Below are positions 19,685 through 27,171 of a stretch of DNA of 64,000 nt, piece by piece (position 1 is the stretch's first letter; every line of letters starts with the position of its first letter). Below the pieces are notes generated by a model. It was given only the letters and a program-made list of their open reading frames with translations. It was not told the origin of the DNA and did no database searches. Made by a program: the position numbers and the translations under genes. The DNA is from Flavipsychrobacter stenotrophus (GTDB taxonomy: Bacteria > Bacteroidota > Bacteroidia > Chitinophagales > Chitinophagaceae): positions 124,001-188,000 of the forward strand of contig NZ_PPSL01000007.1 in assembly GCF_002954265.1 (NCBI RefSeq), given 5' to 3'.

Positions 19685-19727
19685 AAAAAATCCGTTACTG
19701 TAAATTTACAACATTTACAGTAACGGA
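19685..19727 (-). terminator. rpsU terminator / possible attenuator before xerC
   Basis: A 15-bp perfect stem (TCCGTTACTGTAAAT, 19691-19705, with 19713-19727) and a 7-base loop, followed on the minus strand by six T and then at once by the xerC ATG. It lies about 50 bases after the rpsU stop. It is a strong intrinsic terminator by structure, and it leaves no space for a separate xerC promoter. Confidence 0.85.
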
Positions 19728-19776
19728 CACAAATATTTTATTAAAATTTTCTTAACGAAAAATTAATACTATTTAA

Positions 19777-19974
19777 CTATTTTTCGAAATCCCCATTTGC
19801 TAATTGCAGCTTGTACACCGCTTTCAGAACTTGGGTACGACGCCTGATCGATGGCTTCGTGAATGACTGGCGGTCACGCAGTTGGTTAAGAACGCGTGAT
19901 TTCTCGTACTTTTTCTTGTACTTCTTGAGCGCTTTGTCTATATTTTCGCAGTCTTTTGAATCTATTATGAGCAT
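19777..19974 (-). CDS. rpsU: 30S ribosomal protein bS21
   Basis: The 65-aa frame from the ATG at 19974 (MLIIDSKDCENIDKALKKYKKKYEKSRVLNQLRDRQ) matches Bacteroidota bS21, a basic helical protein on the 30S platform near the 16S 3' end. An in-frame upstream ATG at 20028 would add 18 residues not found in the family and lies upstream of the promoter box, so I reject it. A purine-rich AAAAGGGGG site sits nine bases before the ATG, a rare SD-like site in this window. In this phylum bS21 helps hide the anti-SD, so an SD on its own mRNA suggests autoregulation. Confidence 0.93.
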   Translation of the reverse strand: MLIIDSKDCENIDKALKKYKKKYEKSRVLNQLRDRQSFTKPSIRRRTQVLKAVYKLQLANGDFEK

Positions 19975-19983
19975 ATAATAATA

Positions 19984-19992
19984 CCCCCTTTT
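19984..19992 (-). promoter_or_regulatory. SD-like ribosome binding site of rpsU
   Basis: On the minus strand AAAAGGGGG precedes the rpsU ATG with a nine-base spacer. The other starts in this window that I checked lack such a site. Pairing to CCUCC at the 16S 3' end would use one G-U pair. It is consistent with published autoregulation of bS21 in Flavobacterium-type ribosomes. Confidence 0.65.
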
Positions 19993-20005
19993 ACTGTTTG
20001 GGAAT

Positions 20006-20036
20006 GCAAATGTACGGCTAATTATCATTTCAACAA
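20006..20036 (-). promoter_or_regulatory. rpsU promoter (TTG-N19-TACATTTG)
   Basis: On the minus strand TTG (20036-20034), a 19-base spacer and TACATTTGC (20014-20006) match the Bacteroidota -33/-7 consensus. The predicted start of transcription leaves a leader of about 25 bases that includes the SD-like site. Confidence 0.75.
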
Positions 20037-20151
20037 AAATATTTTACCTTTTTTAAAAAATATTTTTCACCGATTCAGCGATAATTTAAAGGGCCGATAC
20101 CCGCGTACCAATACAACTGCAATTTTATCTTTTTTTACCACTTAAAATAAA

Positions 20152-20159
20152 TAATTTTG
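20152..20159 (+). promoter_or_regulatory. -7 promoter box before lipoprotein-ribE
   Basis: TAATTTTG is an exact TAnnTTTG match about 80 bases before the lipoprotein start at 20239. No -33 TTG is seen at the usual spacing. Confidence 0.5.
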
Positions 20160-20238
20160 ATGAAAATGCGTTGTAGTGATAGCCAATTGGCATATCCGGC
20201 AAAATCAAAAGATTGCGCCAACAACCATCAACAAAACA

Positions 20239-20793
20239 ATGAACAAAAGAATAGCTATACTTTTATTGAGCCTTGCTACCCTATCGGCAGTTTCGTGCAA
20301 AAAATGGGTAGACCCTGCACCAACTACCGATCCGCGCCTCAACAATCCATATTGTAACGACCCCGAAGCGGTAAATTATAACTGGGGGTTTCCCGGCAAA
20401 CCGGACAATTCACTATGCTTTTTCCCTTCAGACATATTTAATGGCACTTACTCCTTTGTAGATTCTGTGTACCAGGCATCAACAGGCTTTTTTATCCTCA
20501 CCCAGACACAGACCATAAACGTAGTAAAACGCAGCCAGAATAAGCTGGAAGTTTTTGGGTTGTGCGGCACTGGAAGCTTGTTCATTACAGCACATAGTAA
20601 TTTTATAGCCACAATAGATACCACAGTAGGCGATACAACCATCTTCAACCGCGGACAACTGCTTTGCAGAACCCAGGACACGGCAAGTGGCACTATATCT
20701 TATAGCAGAATAGACTCCTTACTCCATATATCTATAACTGTTGTCAGCGACACAGGCATCACCACACATACAGGCAAAGCCAAAAAGATCTGA
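20239..20793 (+). CDS. Uncharacterised lipoprotein
   Basis: Start at the ATG of MNKRIAILLLSLATLSAVSC gives a clean signal peptide with lipobox AVSC (184 aa); an in-frame ATG at 20176 would only add a polar leader. The N-terminal mature part has the pattern CNDPEAVNYN...DNSLCFFPSD, resembling the small Cys motif (CxDPxAxNYN...D.SC.Y) seen in many Bacteroidota secreted proteins. The rest is a predicted beta-rich domain of about 130 aa (GTYSFVDSVY onward) that I do not recognise. It ends 13 bases before ribE and is probably cotranscribed with it. No functional link is visible. Confidence 0.75.
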   Translation: MNKRIAILLLSLATLSAVSCKKWVDPAPTTDPRLNNPYCNDPEAVNYNWGFPGKPDNSLCFFPSDIFNGTYSFVDSVYQASTGFFILTQTQTINVVKRSQNKLEVFGLCGTGSLFITAHSNFIATIDTTVGDTTIFNRGQLLCRTQDTASGTISYSRIDSLLHISITVVSDTGITTHTGKAKKI

Positions 20794-20806
20794 TCATCCC
20801 CACTTT

Positions 20807-21418
20807 ATGTTTACAGGAATAATTGAAACTACTGCCACTGTTGCAGAAATAACACACGAGGGCACTAACGTACATTTCACCATAGAAAGCCAACTGGCCA
20901 ATCATTTAAAGATCGATCAGTCGGTAGCTCATAATGGTGTATGTCTTACAGTTGTCAACATTAACGATAATAAGTACACTGTTACCGCAGTACAGGAAAC
21001 ACTCAACAAGACCAATCTTGGCACCTGGAAAACGGGCGACATTATTAATCTGGAACGTGCTCTGAGAGCCGGCGACAGGCTGGATGGTCATTTCGTGCAA
21101 GGACATGTAGATACTACAGGAACATGCATAGAAAAGCAAACACTCGAAGGAAGTTGGCTGTACCGCTTCACATTTCCCGATGCTTTTGCGCCACTGATCA
21201 TTGAGAAAGGTTCTATCTGCATCAATGGTGTAAGCCTTACCTTATTCAATGTGGGCCGCAATGAATTTACTGTCACCATCATCCCTTACACATTTGAGCA
21301 TACCAATTTCAGTTCATTGAAAGAAGGAGATAAGATCAACCTGGAATTTGATGTATTGGGCAAGTACAGCCTGCGAATGTGGGAACTGAAAGAAGGGAAT
21401 TTAAAAGAAAGGAAGTAA
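20807..21418 (+). CDS. ribE: Riboflavin synthase, alpha subunit
   Basis: Catalyses dismutation of two 6,7-dimethyl-8-ribityllumazine molecules to riboflavin, the last step of the pathway. The start MFTGIIE is the invariant N-terminus of the family; a longer frame from 20741 overlaps the lipoprotein gene and is rejected. The 203 aa form two homologous lumazine-binding barrels, each with a CLTV/SLTL motif (NGVCLTVV about 48, INGVSLTLF about 143). The preceding enzyme, RibH, is encoded 25 kb away. No FMN riboswitch is visible upstream. Confidence 0.95.
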   Translation: MFTGIIETTATVAEITHEGTNVHFTIESQLANHLKIDQSVAHNGVCLTVVNINDNKYTVTAVQETLNKTNLGTWKTGDIINLERALRAGDRLDGHFVQGHVDTTGTCIEKQTLEGSWLYRFTFPDAFAPLIIEKGSICINGVSLTLFNVGRNEFTVTIIPYTFEHTNFSSLKEGDKINLEFDVLGKYSLRMWELKEGNLKERK

Positions 21419-21641
21419 TATTTGGTACATAAAGCAGCCACCTGCTATTTCTACAGATGGATCGACAGATGATAAGTTTCCATTAGCGCGATGTGTGCAT
21501 CGACGCAACTTCGTTTCAAAAGGCAAACGACTACTGCAAGGCAAATGCGTTAATTCAAGTATATACATCATAACCCAACTATTTCCTGCTTAAAAACCGT
21601 CTATAAAGAAAATCATTTACCCCTTATCTGATTCTCTTTCC

Positions 21642-23021
21642 ATGAAACAAAAAAACATAGCCCCAATCAGGGCTTTACGCTATTGTATTACCTGCGCTGC
21701 TACCATAGGGTTATTATCCTCAGGATATATCCATTCTGCCAAGGCACAGCAGATCACCACTATCGCAGGTACCGGCAGCAACATATACAATGGCGACGGC
21801 ATACAAGCTACAACAGCAACTTTACACTCACCAAATGATGTAACGGTAGACGACTCTGGCAACGTGTATATACTTGATGGCAGCAACTACCGCCTCCGTA
21901 AAGTCAATGTGGCAGGAGTGATCAGTACTATTGGAGGTAACGGTACTCCAGGGTTTTCCGGTGGTGATAATGGCCCCGCTACCGATGCCGTATTTCAATC
22001 AATGACCAATATTGTTACAGATAACCAGGGCAATATTTACATATCAGATTACCTTGCACGCAGGGTACGGAAAATAAACACCGCAGGCATTATCACAACT
22101 ATCGCGGGCAATGGCTCAACAGGTTTTAGCGGAGATAACGGACCGGCTACTAATGCGGAACTATGCCGCCCCACGGGCATTGCATTAGACAAACATGGTA
22201 ATCTTTTCATTGCAGACAATGCTAATAACAGAATAAGGAAAGTAGATATTGCCGGCATTATTACCACAGTAGCAGGAAGCGGCTATCCGTTTTACAATGG
22301 CGATGGCGTACCGGCAACAGCCGCCGGGCTGTACGACCCCATTGCAATTGCCGTTGACACATCAGACAACTTGTTCATCTCCGGGCATAGCCGAATAAGA
22401 AAAGTTGATGCATCGGGCATTATTACTACAATTGCCGGCGATACCGCGGTGGGCTATAGTGGAGATGGTGGGCCGGCAAGTGCAGCACGGTTCCAGTGTT
22501 GGGGATTAAGTATTGATAAACGAGGTAATCTTTATATCGGTGACATCAACAACCACGTAGTCAGGAAAATAAATGCAGCAGGCACTATCAGCACGGTTGC
22601 AGGCACAGGTGTAGCAGGGTACAACGGCGATAGCATATTACCTACTACAGCTCAGTTAAACGGATCATTTACTGCAAAAGCCGACAAAAACGGTAATGTA
22701 TTTATAGCAGATGCCAGCAATAACCGCATACGTAAGGTGGACTACAAGACCGTTGTTACAGGCATTGAAAACCCTGAAAATAAAAATATCAATGTGGTGG
22801 TCTCACCTAATCCATCAAAAGGACAGTTTACCATTACAACCAATCACCTTACAGGTAATATTACCTGCTCAATTGCAGATATCTCAGGCAGGCTTGTCAA
22901 AGCCCCCTTTGCAATTACCAATCCGGAAACAACTGTTCACCTTAGCGCATTGCCGGGAATATATCTTTTGCGCATCACTACCCCTGCCGGAACTAGCACT
23001 GAAAAAATAACACTGCAATAA
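21642..23021 (+). CDS. NHL-repeat protein with T9SS sorting domain
   Basis: The 459-aa secreted protein has a signal peptide ending AKAQ (about 35). Six or so NHL repeats follow (about 38-370), each with the pattern ITTIAGxGxxGxxGDGxxAxxAxLxxP...D..GN.YI.D..N.RIRKV, forming a beta-propeller. Residues about 383-459 are a T9SS type A sorting domain (VVVSPNPSKGQFTI, ending AGTSTEKITLQ). NHL propellers usually bind protein, sugar or nucleic acid; nothing shows which. A paralogous NHL/T9SS protein lies at 57556-60051. The gene is followed after 51 bases by another T9SS cargo gene and may be cotranscribed with it. Confidence 0.9.
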   Translation: MKQKNIAPIRALRYCITCAATIGLLSSGYIHSAKAQQITTIAGTGSNIYNGDGIQATTATLHSPNDVTVDDSGNVYILDGSNYRLRKVNVAGVISTIGGNGTPGFSGGDNGPATDAVFQSMTNIVTDNQGNIYISDYLARRVRKINTAGIITTIAGNGSTGFSGDNGPATNAELCRPTGIALDKHGNLFIADNANNRIRKVDIAGIITTVAGSGYPFYNGDGVPATAAGLYDPIAIAVDTSDNLFISGHSRIRKVDASGIITTIAGDTAVGYSGDGGPASAARFQCWGLSIDKRGNLYIGDINNHVVRKINAAGTISTVAGTGVAGYNGDSILPTTAQLNGSFTAKADKNGNVFIADASNNRIRKVDYKTVVTGIENPENKNINVVVSPNPSKGQFTITTNHLTGNITCSIADISGRLVKAPFAITNPETTVHLSALPGIYLLRITTPAGTSTEKITLQ

Positions 23022-23072
23022 CCCGTAATAAACACCATACACAAACGCTGTTTTTCTACAAAAGAGAATACC

Positions 23073-24116
23073 ATGAAAACGCTCTCTATAGCCCTTGTAC
23101 TTCTTACTGGGCTTATTAACAATTTAAGTGCAGACACAAAAAAGGTACTTTTTCTTGGCAATAGCTATACCTATGTCAATGATCTGCCGGGCATGCTTAC
23201 CAGTTGTGCCAATTCGGTGGGAGATGTACTAACCTATGACGCTAATACTCCCGGCGGCGTTAGCGTAGGCAATCACCTTTATAGTGCGGTATCTATTGGT
23301 AAGATCATGACAGGGGGTTGGGATGTGGTTATATTACAAGGGCAAAGCCTGGAGTTCATTGGAAGTAACCATTACTTACCCGGTTATGCCGATAGCCTCG
23401 ACGGCATCATCAAACAGTACAACCCTTGCGGAGTTACCATGTTTTATATGACATGGGGCTATAAGAATGGCGATCCGCCATCTTGCCCCGGGTCGCACGT
23501 ATTCTGCAATTATGAAACAATGGATAGTGCCATTCGCACTACTTATATGGGCATTGCGGACACTAATAAAGCCCTTATTTCTCCCGTAGGCGCGGTACGA
23601 CACTATATCAGGCACAACTACCCGACTATAGACCTTTATCAGTCCGATGAGCAACATCCTTCGGTTGCCGGAACGTATGCGGCGGCGTGCTGCTTTTATG
23701 CTGCGTTATACCACAAAGACCCCGATCTTATCACATTCAACCCAGGGCTGTCAGCAACCGATGCAGCCAACATCCGTAATGCCGCAAGGATCGTTGCATT
23801 CGATAGTTTGTATTACTGGAACATAGGTAAATACGATACCATAACTAACCCCGGGTGCAGTACCACTAATATTAACGGCCAACCGCCTACCGCAATCTGG
23901 GACATCTACCCTAACCCTGCCGAAGCATCGCTTACCATTAGCACTAAAGACAAACGCACGTACGCTGTAATGCTATACAACTTCTTGGGGCAGCTATACT
24001 ACACAGGTGAGGTTTCGGGTAAAGCAACTATAGATATCAGCAATCTTCCCCAGGGCGTGTATCTTTTGCGGGCAAATGGAAATAATCAACAGACTTACAA
24101 ATTCACGAAGCGCTAA
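23073..24116 (+). CDS. Secreted SGNH/GDSL-type hydrolase with T9SS sorting domain
   Basis: A signal peptide (1-20) is followed by KKVLFLGNSYTYVNDLP, a block I motif with probable nucleophile S31. A later GQS motif and D192-EQ-H195 (DEQHPSVAGTYAAA) supply the Gly/Asn-type and Asp-His catalytic positions of the SGNH fold. Residues about 270-347 form a T9SS type A sorting domain (IWDIYPNPAEASLTI, ending QQTYKFTKR). The enzyme is probably an esterase or deacetylase acting on a polysaccharide or lipid outside the cell; the substrate cannot be told. It ends just before a perfect palindromic terminator. Confidence 0.87.
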   Translation: MKTLSIALVLLTGLINNLSADTKKVLFLGNSYTYVNDLPGMLTSCANSVGDVLTYDANTPGGVSVGNHLYSAVSIGKIMTGGWDVVILQGQSLEFIGSNHYLPGYADSLDGIIKQYNPCGVTMFYMTWGYKNGDPPSCPGSHVFCNYETMDSAIRTTYMGIADTNKALISPVGAVRHYIRHNYPTIDLYQSDEQHPSVAGTYAAACCFYAALYHKDPDLITFNPGLSATDAANIRNAARIVAFDSLYYWNIGKYDTITNPGCSTTNINGQPPTAIWDIYPNPAEASLTISTKDKRTYAVMLYNFLGQLYYTGEVSGKATIDISNLPQGVYLLRANGNNQQTYKFTKR

Positions 24117-24131
24117 TTTTGACATTAACAG

Positions 24132-24161
24132 AGAAGGGCGGACCACGTGGTCCGCCCTTCT
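24132..24161. terminator. 30-bp perfect palindromic terminator
   Basis: AGAAGGGCGGACCAC and its exact reverse complement meet without spacer bases, followed by TTTGTTCG. It lies 15 bases past the SGNH hydrolase stop and faces the convergent EGF-like lipoprotein gene. Confidence 0.8.
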
Positions 24162-24217
24162 TTGTTCGTTTTAAATATTATTGTCTATTCAACCTTCATT
24201 GAGTAATCTCCTGATTG

Positions 24218-24772
24218 TTACTTATTCCACGCTGATGCATCGCTGAAATCAAGTGCAGATTCGTAGCCAAAATCATCCTTCACCAATGTAAGGGTATCCT
24301 GTACTATATAGCGCATTGTAATACCGCCATACTGGCCGTAAGTGACATTAGAGTAGATATTCCCTTCACCCCATATCACCTTACCTTCCATCTGCTGGTT
24401 AGGAATTATTATCCTGTCCCCACCCACAACATATGCCTTGATAGGACTATGGAAAAAATTGTAAAAATTATTGATGTTTACGTAATTAATACCCTCACCG
24501 GCAACCACATTTACCTGGTATTGCTTGGCAAGAGAAGAACTACCTTTTTCAAAAACCGACCAGTTACCGGTAAATTTCTGACGTGTTATTGTTTCACAAT
24601 TTGTTCCTTCATAACCCGATGGGCAAGTACAAACACCCTTATTGCAGATACCACGATTGGCACAAATGATGGTTTTGCACCTGTCTCTGTTACAAGAAGT
24701 GTACAATACCGCTGACATTGCTGACAGAGTTGTGATAGCGGAAATTATTATCGCTTTGATAGTAAACTTCAT
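24218..24772 (-). CDS. EGF-like domain lipoprotein, paralog 1
   Basis: 184 aa. A signal peptide ends in lipobox LYTSC. Next is one six-Cys EGF-like unit (CKTIICANRGICNKGVCTC...GYEGTNCE, about 32-59), then a conserved domain of about 120 aa of unknown fold with blocks RQKFTGNWSVFEKG, IIIPNQQMEGKVIWG and DDFGYESALDFSDASAW. Genes 24843-25418 and 25489-26049 encode the same layout, so this is a tandem family. Cysteines pair as expected for EGF; the calcium-binding Asp pattern is not evident. It is likely an outer-membrane lipoprotein, possibly surface exposed. The function is unknown. This copy is the most diverged of the three at its C-terminus (ESAL instead of YxDL). Confidence 0.85.
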   Translation of the reverse strand: MKFTIKAIIISAITTLSAMSAVLYTSCNRDRCKTIICANRGICNKGVCTCPSGYEGTNCETITRQKFTGNWSVFEKGSSSLAKQYQVNVVAGEGINYVNINNFYNFFHSPIKAYVVGGDRIIIPNQQMEGKVIWGEGNIYSNVTYGQYGGITMRYIVQDTLTLVKDDFGYESALDFSDASAWNK

Positions 24773-24842
24773 TGCCCTTGTAAAATTTTATTGATATAAA
24801 GATAAGTTATTTTTCAAAAATTGATCGCAGGAGATAGTCTTA

Positions 24843-25418
24843 TTACCTTGTCCATTCTGAAGGTGTGCTTCCATCAAGATCGCTATAGTAGCCAAAGTCA
24901 TCAACCACCTGCGTTGCGGAATCTATAACTTCATACAACATGGTAAGCGTATTGTTTTCAGTAGCATTGATGTTGGTGGTATGAATATATCCCCTACCAA
25001 ATATCACCTTACCTTCCAGCTGTTGATTAGGTATAAAGATGGTATCCTTGATCACGTATGCCGATATAGGCGCCTTGAAGTAGTTATAGACATTCTTCAA
25101 TGTTACATGGTATGCATCTATATTGCTTGTTTCGATAGCCACCTGGTATTCCCTTGCAGGGGTTGTAGTGCCTTTCTCGGCAACCTTCCAACCACCCAGA
25201 TAGCGGGCGCGTGTAGTTATTTCACAGTTGTTGCCCTCGTAGCCCGATGGGCACACACACTTACCATTAGTACAATTGCCTCCATGTGCACAAGCTATTG
25301 CCTGACAATCATTGTCATTACCAGAAGGTGTTTTACCACATGATGTATATAAAACAGCCGAAAACGCTGTCAGGGAAGTAAAAATGGAAATATAAAGTGC
25401 CCTTGTTGTAAATTTCAT
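24843..25418 (-). CDS. EGF-like domain lipoprotein, paralog 2
   Basis: The start at the ATG of MKFTTRALYISIFTSL gives a signal peptide with lipobox LYTSC (191 aa); the frame is open to 25469 but the extra 17 residues are not shared with the paralogs. The EGF unit CQAIACAHGGNCTNGKCVC...GYEGNNCE is followed by the shared domain (ARYLGGWKVAEKG, IFIPNQQLEGKVIFGRG, VVDDFGYYSDLDGSTPSEW). It differs from its neighbours by a short Ser/Asn linker (GKTPSGNDND) between the lipid Cys and the EGF unit. It is 70 bases from paralog 1 and 70 from paralog 3, all on one strand. Confidence 0.85.
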   Translation of the reverse strand: MKFTTRALYISIFTSLTAFSAVLYTSCGKTPSGNDNDCQAIACAHGGNCTNGKCVCPSGYEGNNCEITTRARYLGGWKVAEKGTTTPAREYQVAIETSNIDAYHVTLKNVYNYFKAPISAYVIKDTIFIPNQQLEGKVIFGRGYIHTTNINATENNTLTMLYEVIDSATQVVDDFGYYSDLDGSTPSEWTR

Positions 25419-25488
25419 TACTAATAAGTTAGTTGAGTAAAAATAGAAAAATAACGGGAAGGATTGCACTTATACCAAAAAATAAATT

Positions 25489-26049
25489 CTATTGCTTCGT
25501 CCACTCCGATGGATCACTAAAATCAAGGTCGGCGTAATAACCAAAGTCATCTACCAATTGGGTAGCCACATCTATAACCTCATACCTCATGGTAATTGAA
25601 TTATTGACGCCTGTACCTGTAGAATGAATGTAGCCTTTACCAAATATCACCTTACCCATCAATTGCTGGTTCGGTATGATCAATGTGTCGCCCTGAAGGA
25701 TGGCGCGCACTTTCTGGGTATTAAAGTAATTGTATAGATTCTTTATCAGTACACCTGTTACCGCGCTATCCGGCTCTATGCTAAGAGGATACTGCCTTAG
25801 CGGAGTGACACTTCCTTTTTCCTTTACAGCCCACAAACCGATGAATTTTTTCCTGGTTATGGTTTCACAATTAGAGCCTTCATAGCCCGGCAGGCATTTG
25901 CAACTACCTTCATTACAAACACCACCGTATGCGCAAGCTATGGCTTTGCACTTATCGGGTTGACAGCTTGTATATAGTACCGAAAACAATACGCCCAACA
26001 AAACTATAGAGGAGTACAGTAACGGCCTGAGCGTATTTTTCATTCTCAT
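25489..26049 (-). CDS. EGF-like domain lipoprotein, paralog 3
   Basis: 186 aa; first gene of the three in transcription order. The signal peptide ends LYTSC, followed by EGF unit CKAIACAYGGVCNEGSCKC...GYEGSNCE and the shared domain (KKFIGLWAVKEKG, LIIPNQQLMGKVIFGKG, LVDDFGYYADLDFSDPSEW). Starts at 26049 (MRM) and 26043 are equally possible. Upstream on the minus strand TATCTTTA (26076-26069) is a near-consensus -7 box. The group lies between T9SS cargo genes and a peptidoglycan amidase, which suggests the envelope but gives no specific role. Confidence 0.85.
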   Translation of the reverse strand: MRMKNTLRPLLYSSIVLLGVLFSVLYTSCQPDKCKAIACAYGGVCNEGSCKCLPGYEGSNCETITRKKFIGLWAVKEKGSVTPLRQYPLSIEPDSAVTGVLIKNLYNYFNTQKVRAILQGDTLIIPNQQLMGKVIFGKGYIHSTGTGVNNSITMRYEVIDVATQLVDDFGYYADLDFSDPSEWTKQ

Positions 26050-26217
26050 CAGAAATTCTAAAAGTGCTTAAAGATAAAAAATATTTGTGAGAACATACTA
26101 TTATTATGCCCCTACAAAAATAATCGCAAAACCCTAAGAGTCAAAGACTAATAAAATATTGCTTTTAATTAAAGTGGATGACTCATCCAGTTACCCGTTT
26201 ATTCTTTTCTCCTTATT

Positions 26218-26254
26218 CATTGAGCCATTAAGCCATTGAGCTATTCAGCCATTA
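26218..26254. repeat. ATTGAGCCATTAAGCC-type short repeats
   Basis: Tandem degenerate units (ATTGAGCC, ATTAAGCC, ATTGAGCT, ATTCAGCC) abut and slightly overlap the 3' end of the amidase gene. The same units recur in inverted orientation around 29856-30021. Confidence 0.6.
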
Positions 26255-27100
26255 CTTCTCGATCTCACTCTTATACGCCTTAATACCTTTATATATAGCC
26301 ATTGCAACTTCGGTCTGGCCTTTTTCAGAATTAAGATAAGCTTCTTCTTGTGGGTTGTTGATAAATCCGATTTCTACCAGCACCCCGGGCATAGCGCTAC
26401 CCGCCAATACTTCCAAGCCTTTTTGCTTCACGCCAAGGTCTCCCCTGCCCTGGTTAGAAAATTGCTCCTGTATCTTAGTGCCCAGGCGCACGCTGCGGCT
26501 TAAAAATGCCTGTGTATATTGAGCTACAATAATTGCAGTCTGCGGGTCGTTGGCATTCAGCAAACCATTGCTGCTGGTGCTGTCACCTCCTGTAAACTCA
26601 TCCTGAACCTCACCACCCAGTTGCCCCATGCGGTGTAGTCCCAGTACATATGTTTCAACGCCCATCCGCGATGTCTCGTGGTGGCGGGTACTCTGATAAA
26701 TCGGTTGCTTTACAGACTTATGGTGGCGTTTTATGGTCTTATACCCAACCAGTTTACGGGTATAAGTATATGGCGTGGAGTTAGCATGTACAGCAATAAA
26801 TAGATCTGCCTGAGCTTTGTTAGCTATCTCATGCCTTTCTACAAGTGTAGGATAGGCATCTGTAGTGCGGGTGTAGATCACCTGCAGGTTCTTAAGACTG
26901 TCAGATAGGATCTTACCCAGCTTCAATGCCACACCCAGAGTAACGTCTTTTTCATAAGAAAAACCACCTTGTGCACCATAATCTTTACCTCCATGTCCGG
27001 CATCAACTACTATTTTATTAACTTTCTTTCCTTTGGCATGCAATAAAACTGGCTGTAATAGGGTTAAAACCGATATAAATGTGATTGTTATAATGCGCAT
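26252..27100 (-). CDS. N-acetylmuramoyl-L-alanine amidase (Amidase_3)
   Basis: Zinc-dependent periplasmic amidase that cleaves the bond between MurNAc and L-Ala during cell separation and wall turnover. A signal peptide (1-22, ending LHAK) is followed by IVVDAGHGGKDYGA (H36 ligand), ERHEIANKAQADLFIAVHAN (Glu and second His) and a C-terminal VLVEIGFINNPQEEAY with the catalytic Glu. The length of 282 aa is normal for the catalytic domain alone; there is no LysM, SPOR or AMIN domain. The gene diverges from lptD across a 71-base gap, an arrangement seen in other Bacteroidota. Confidence 0.92.
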   Translation of the reverse strand: MRIITITFISVLTLLQPVLLHAKGKKVNKIVVDAGHGGKDYGAQGGFSYEKDVTLGVALKLGKILSDSLKNLQVIYTRTTDAYPTLVERHEIANKAQADLFIAVHANSTPYTYTRKLVGYKTIKRHHKSVKQPIYQSTRHHETSRMGVETYVLGLHRMGQLGGEVQDEFTGGDSTSSNGLLNANDPQTAIIVAQYTQAFLSRSVRLGTKIQEQFSNQGRGDLGVKQKGLEVLAGSAMPGVLVEIGFINNPQEEAYLNSEKGQTEVAMAIYKGIKAYKSEIEK

Positions 27101-27155
27101 AGTAGTTTTATAAAAGATTTAAACAGGCCGCTGATAAAACGTCACACTCAAATAG

Positions 27156-27164
27156 TATTTTTGC
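27156..27164 (+). promoter_or_regulatory. -7 promoter box just before lptD
   Basis: TATTTTTGC matches TAnnTTTGC and ends eight bases before the lptD ATG at 27172, which would leave a leader of only a few bases. No -33 TTG is seen. Confidence 0.5.
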
Positions 27165-27171
27165 GTCGCTT

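Noticed and set aside
20157-20357. 66-aa plus-strand frame overlapping the lipoprotein start
   Set aside because: It starts within the -7 box and ends inside the lipoprotein gene; no domain or independent signal.
20029-20806. FMN riboswitch upstream of ribE
   Set aside because: ribE follows a lipoprotein gene by 13 bases and no conserved RFN-element blocks are seen before either gene.
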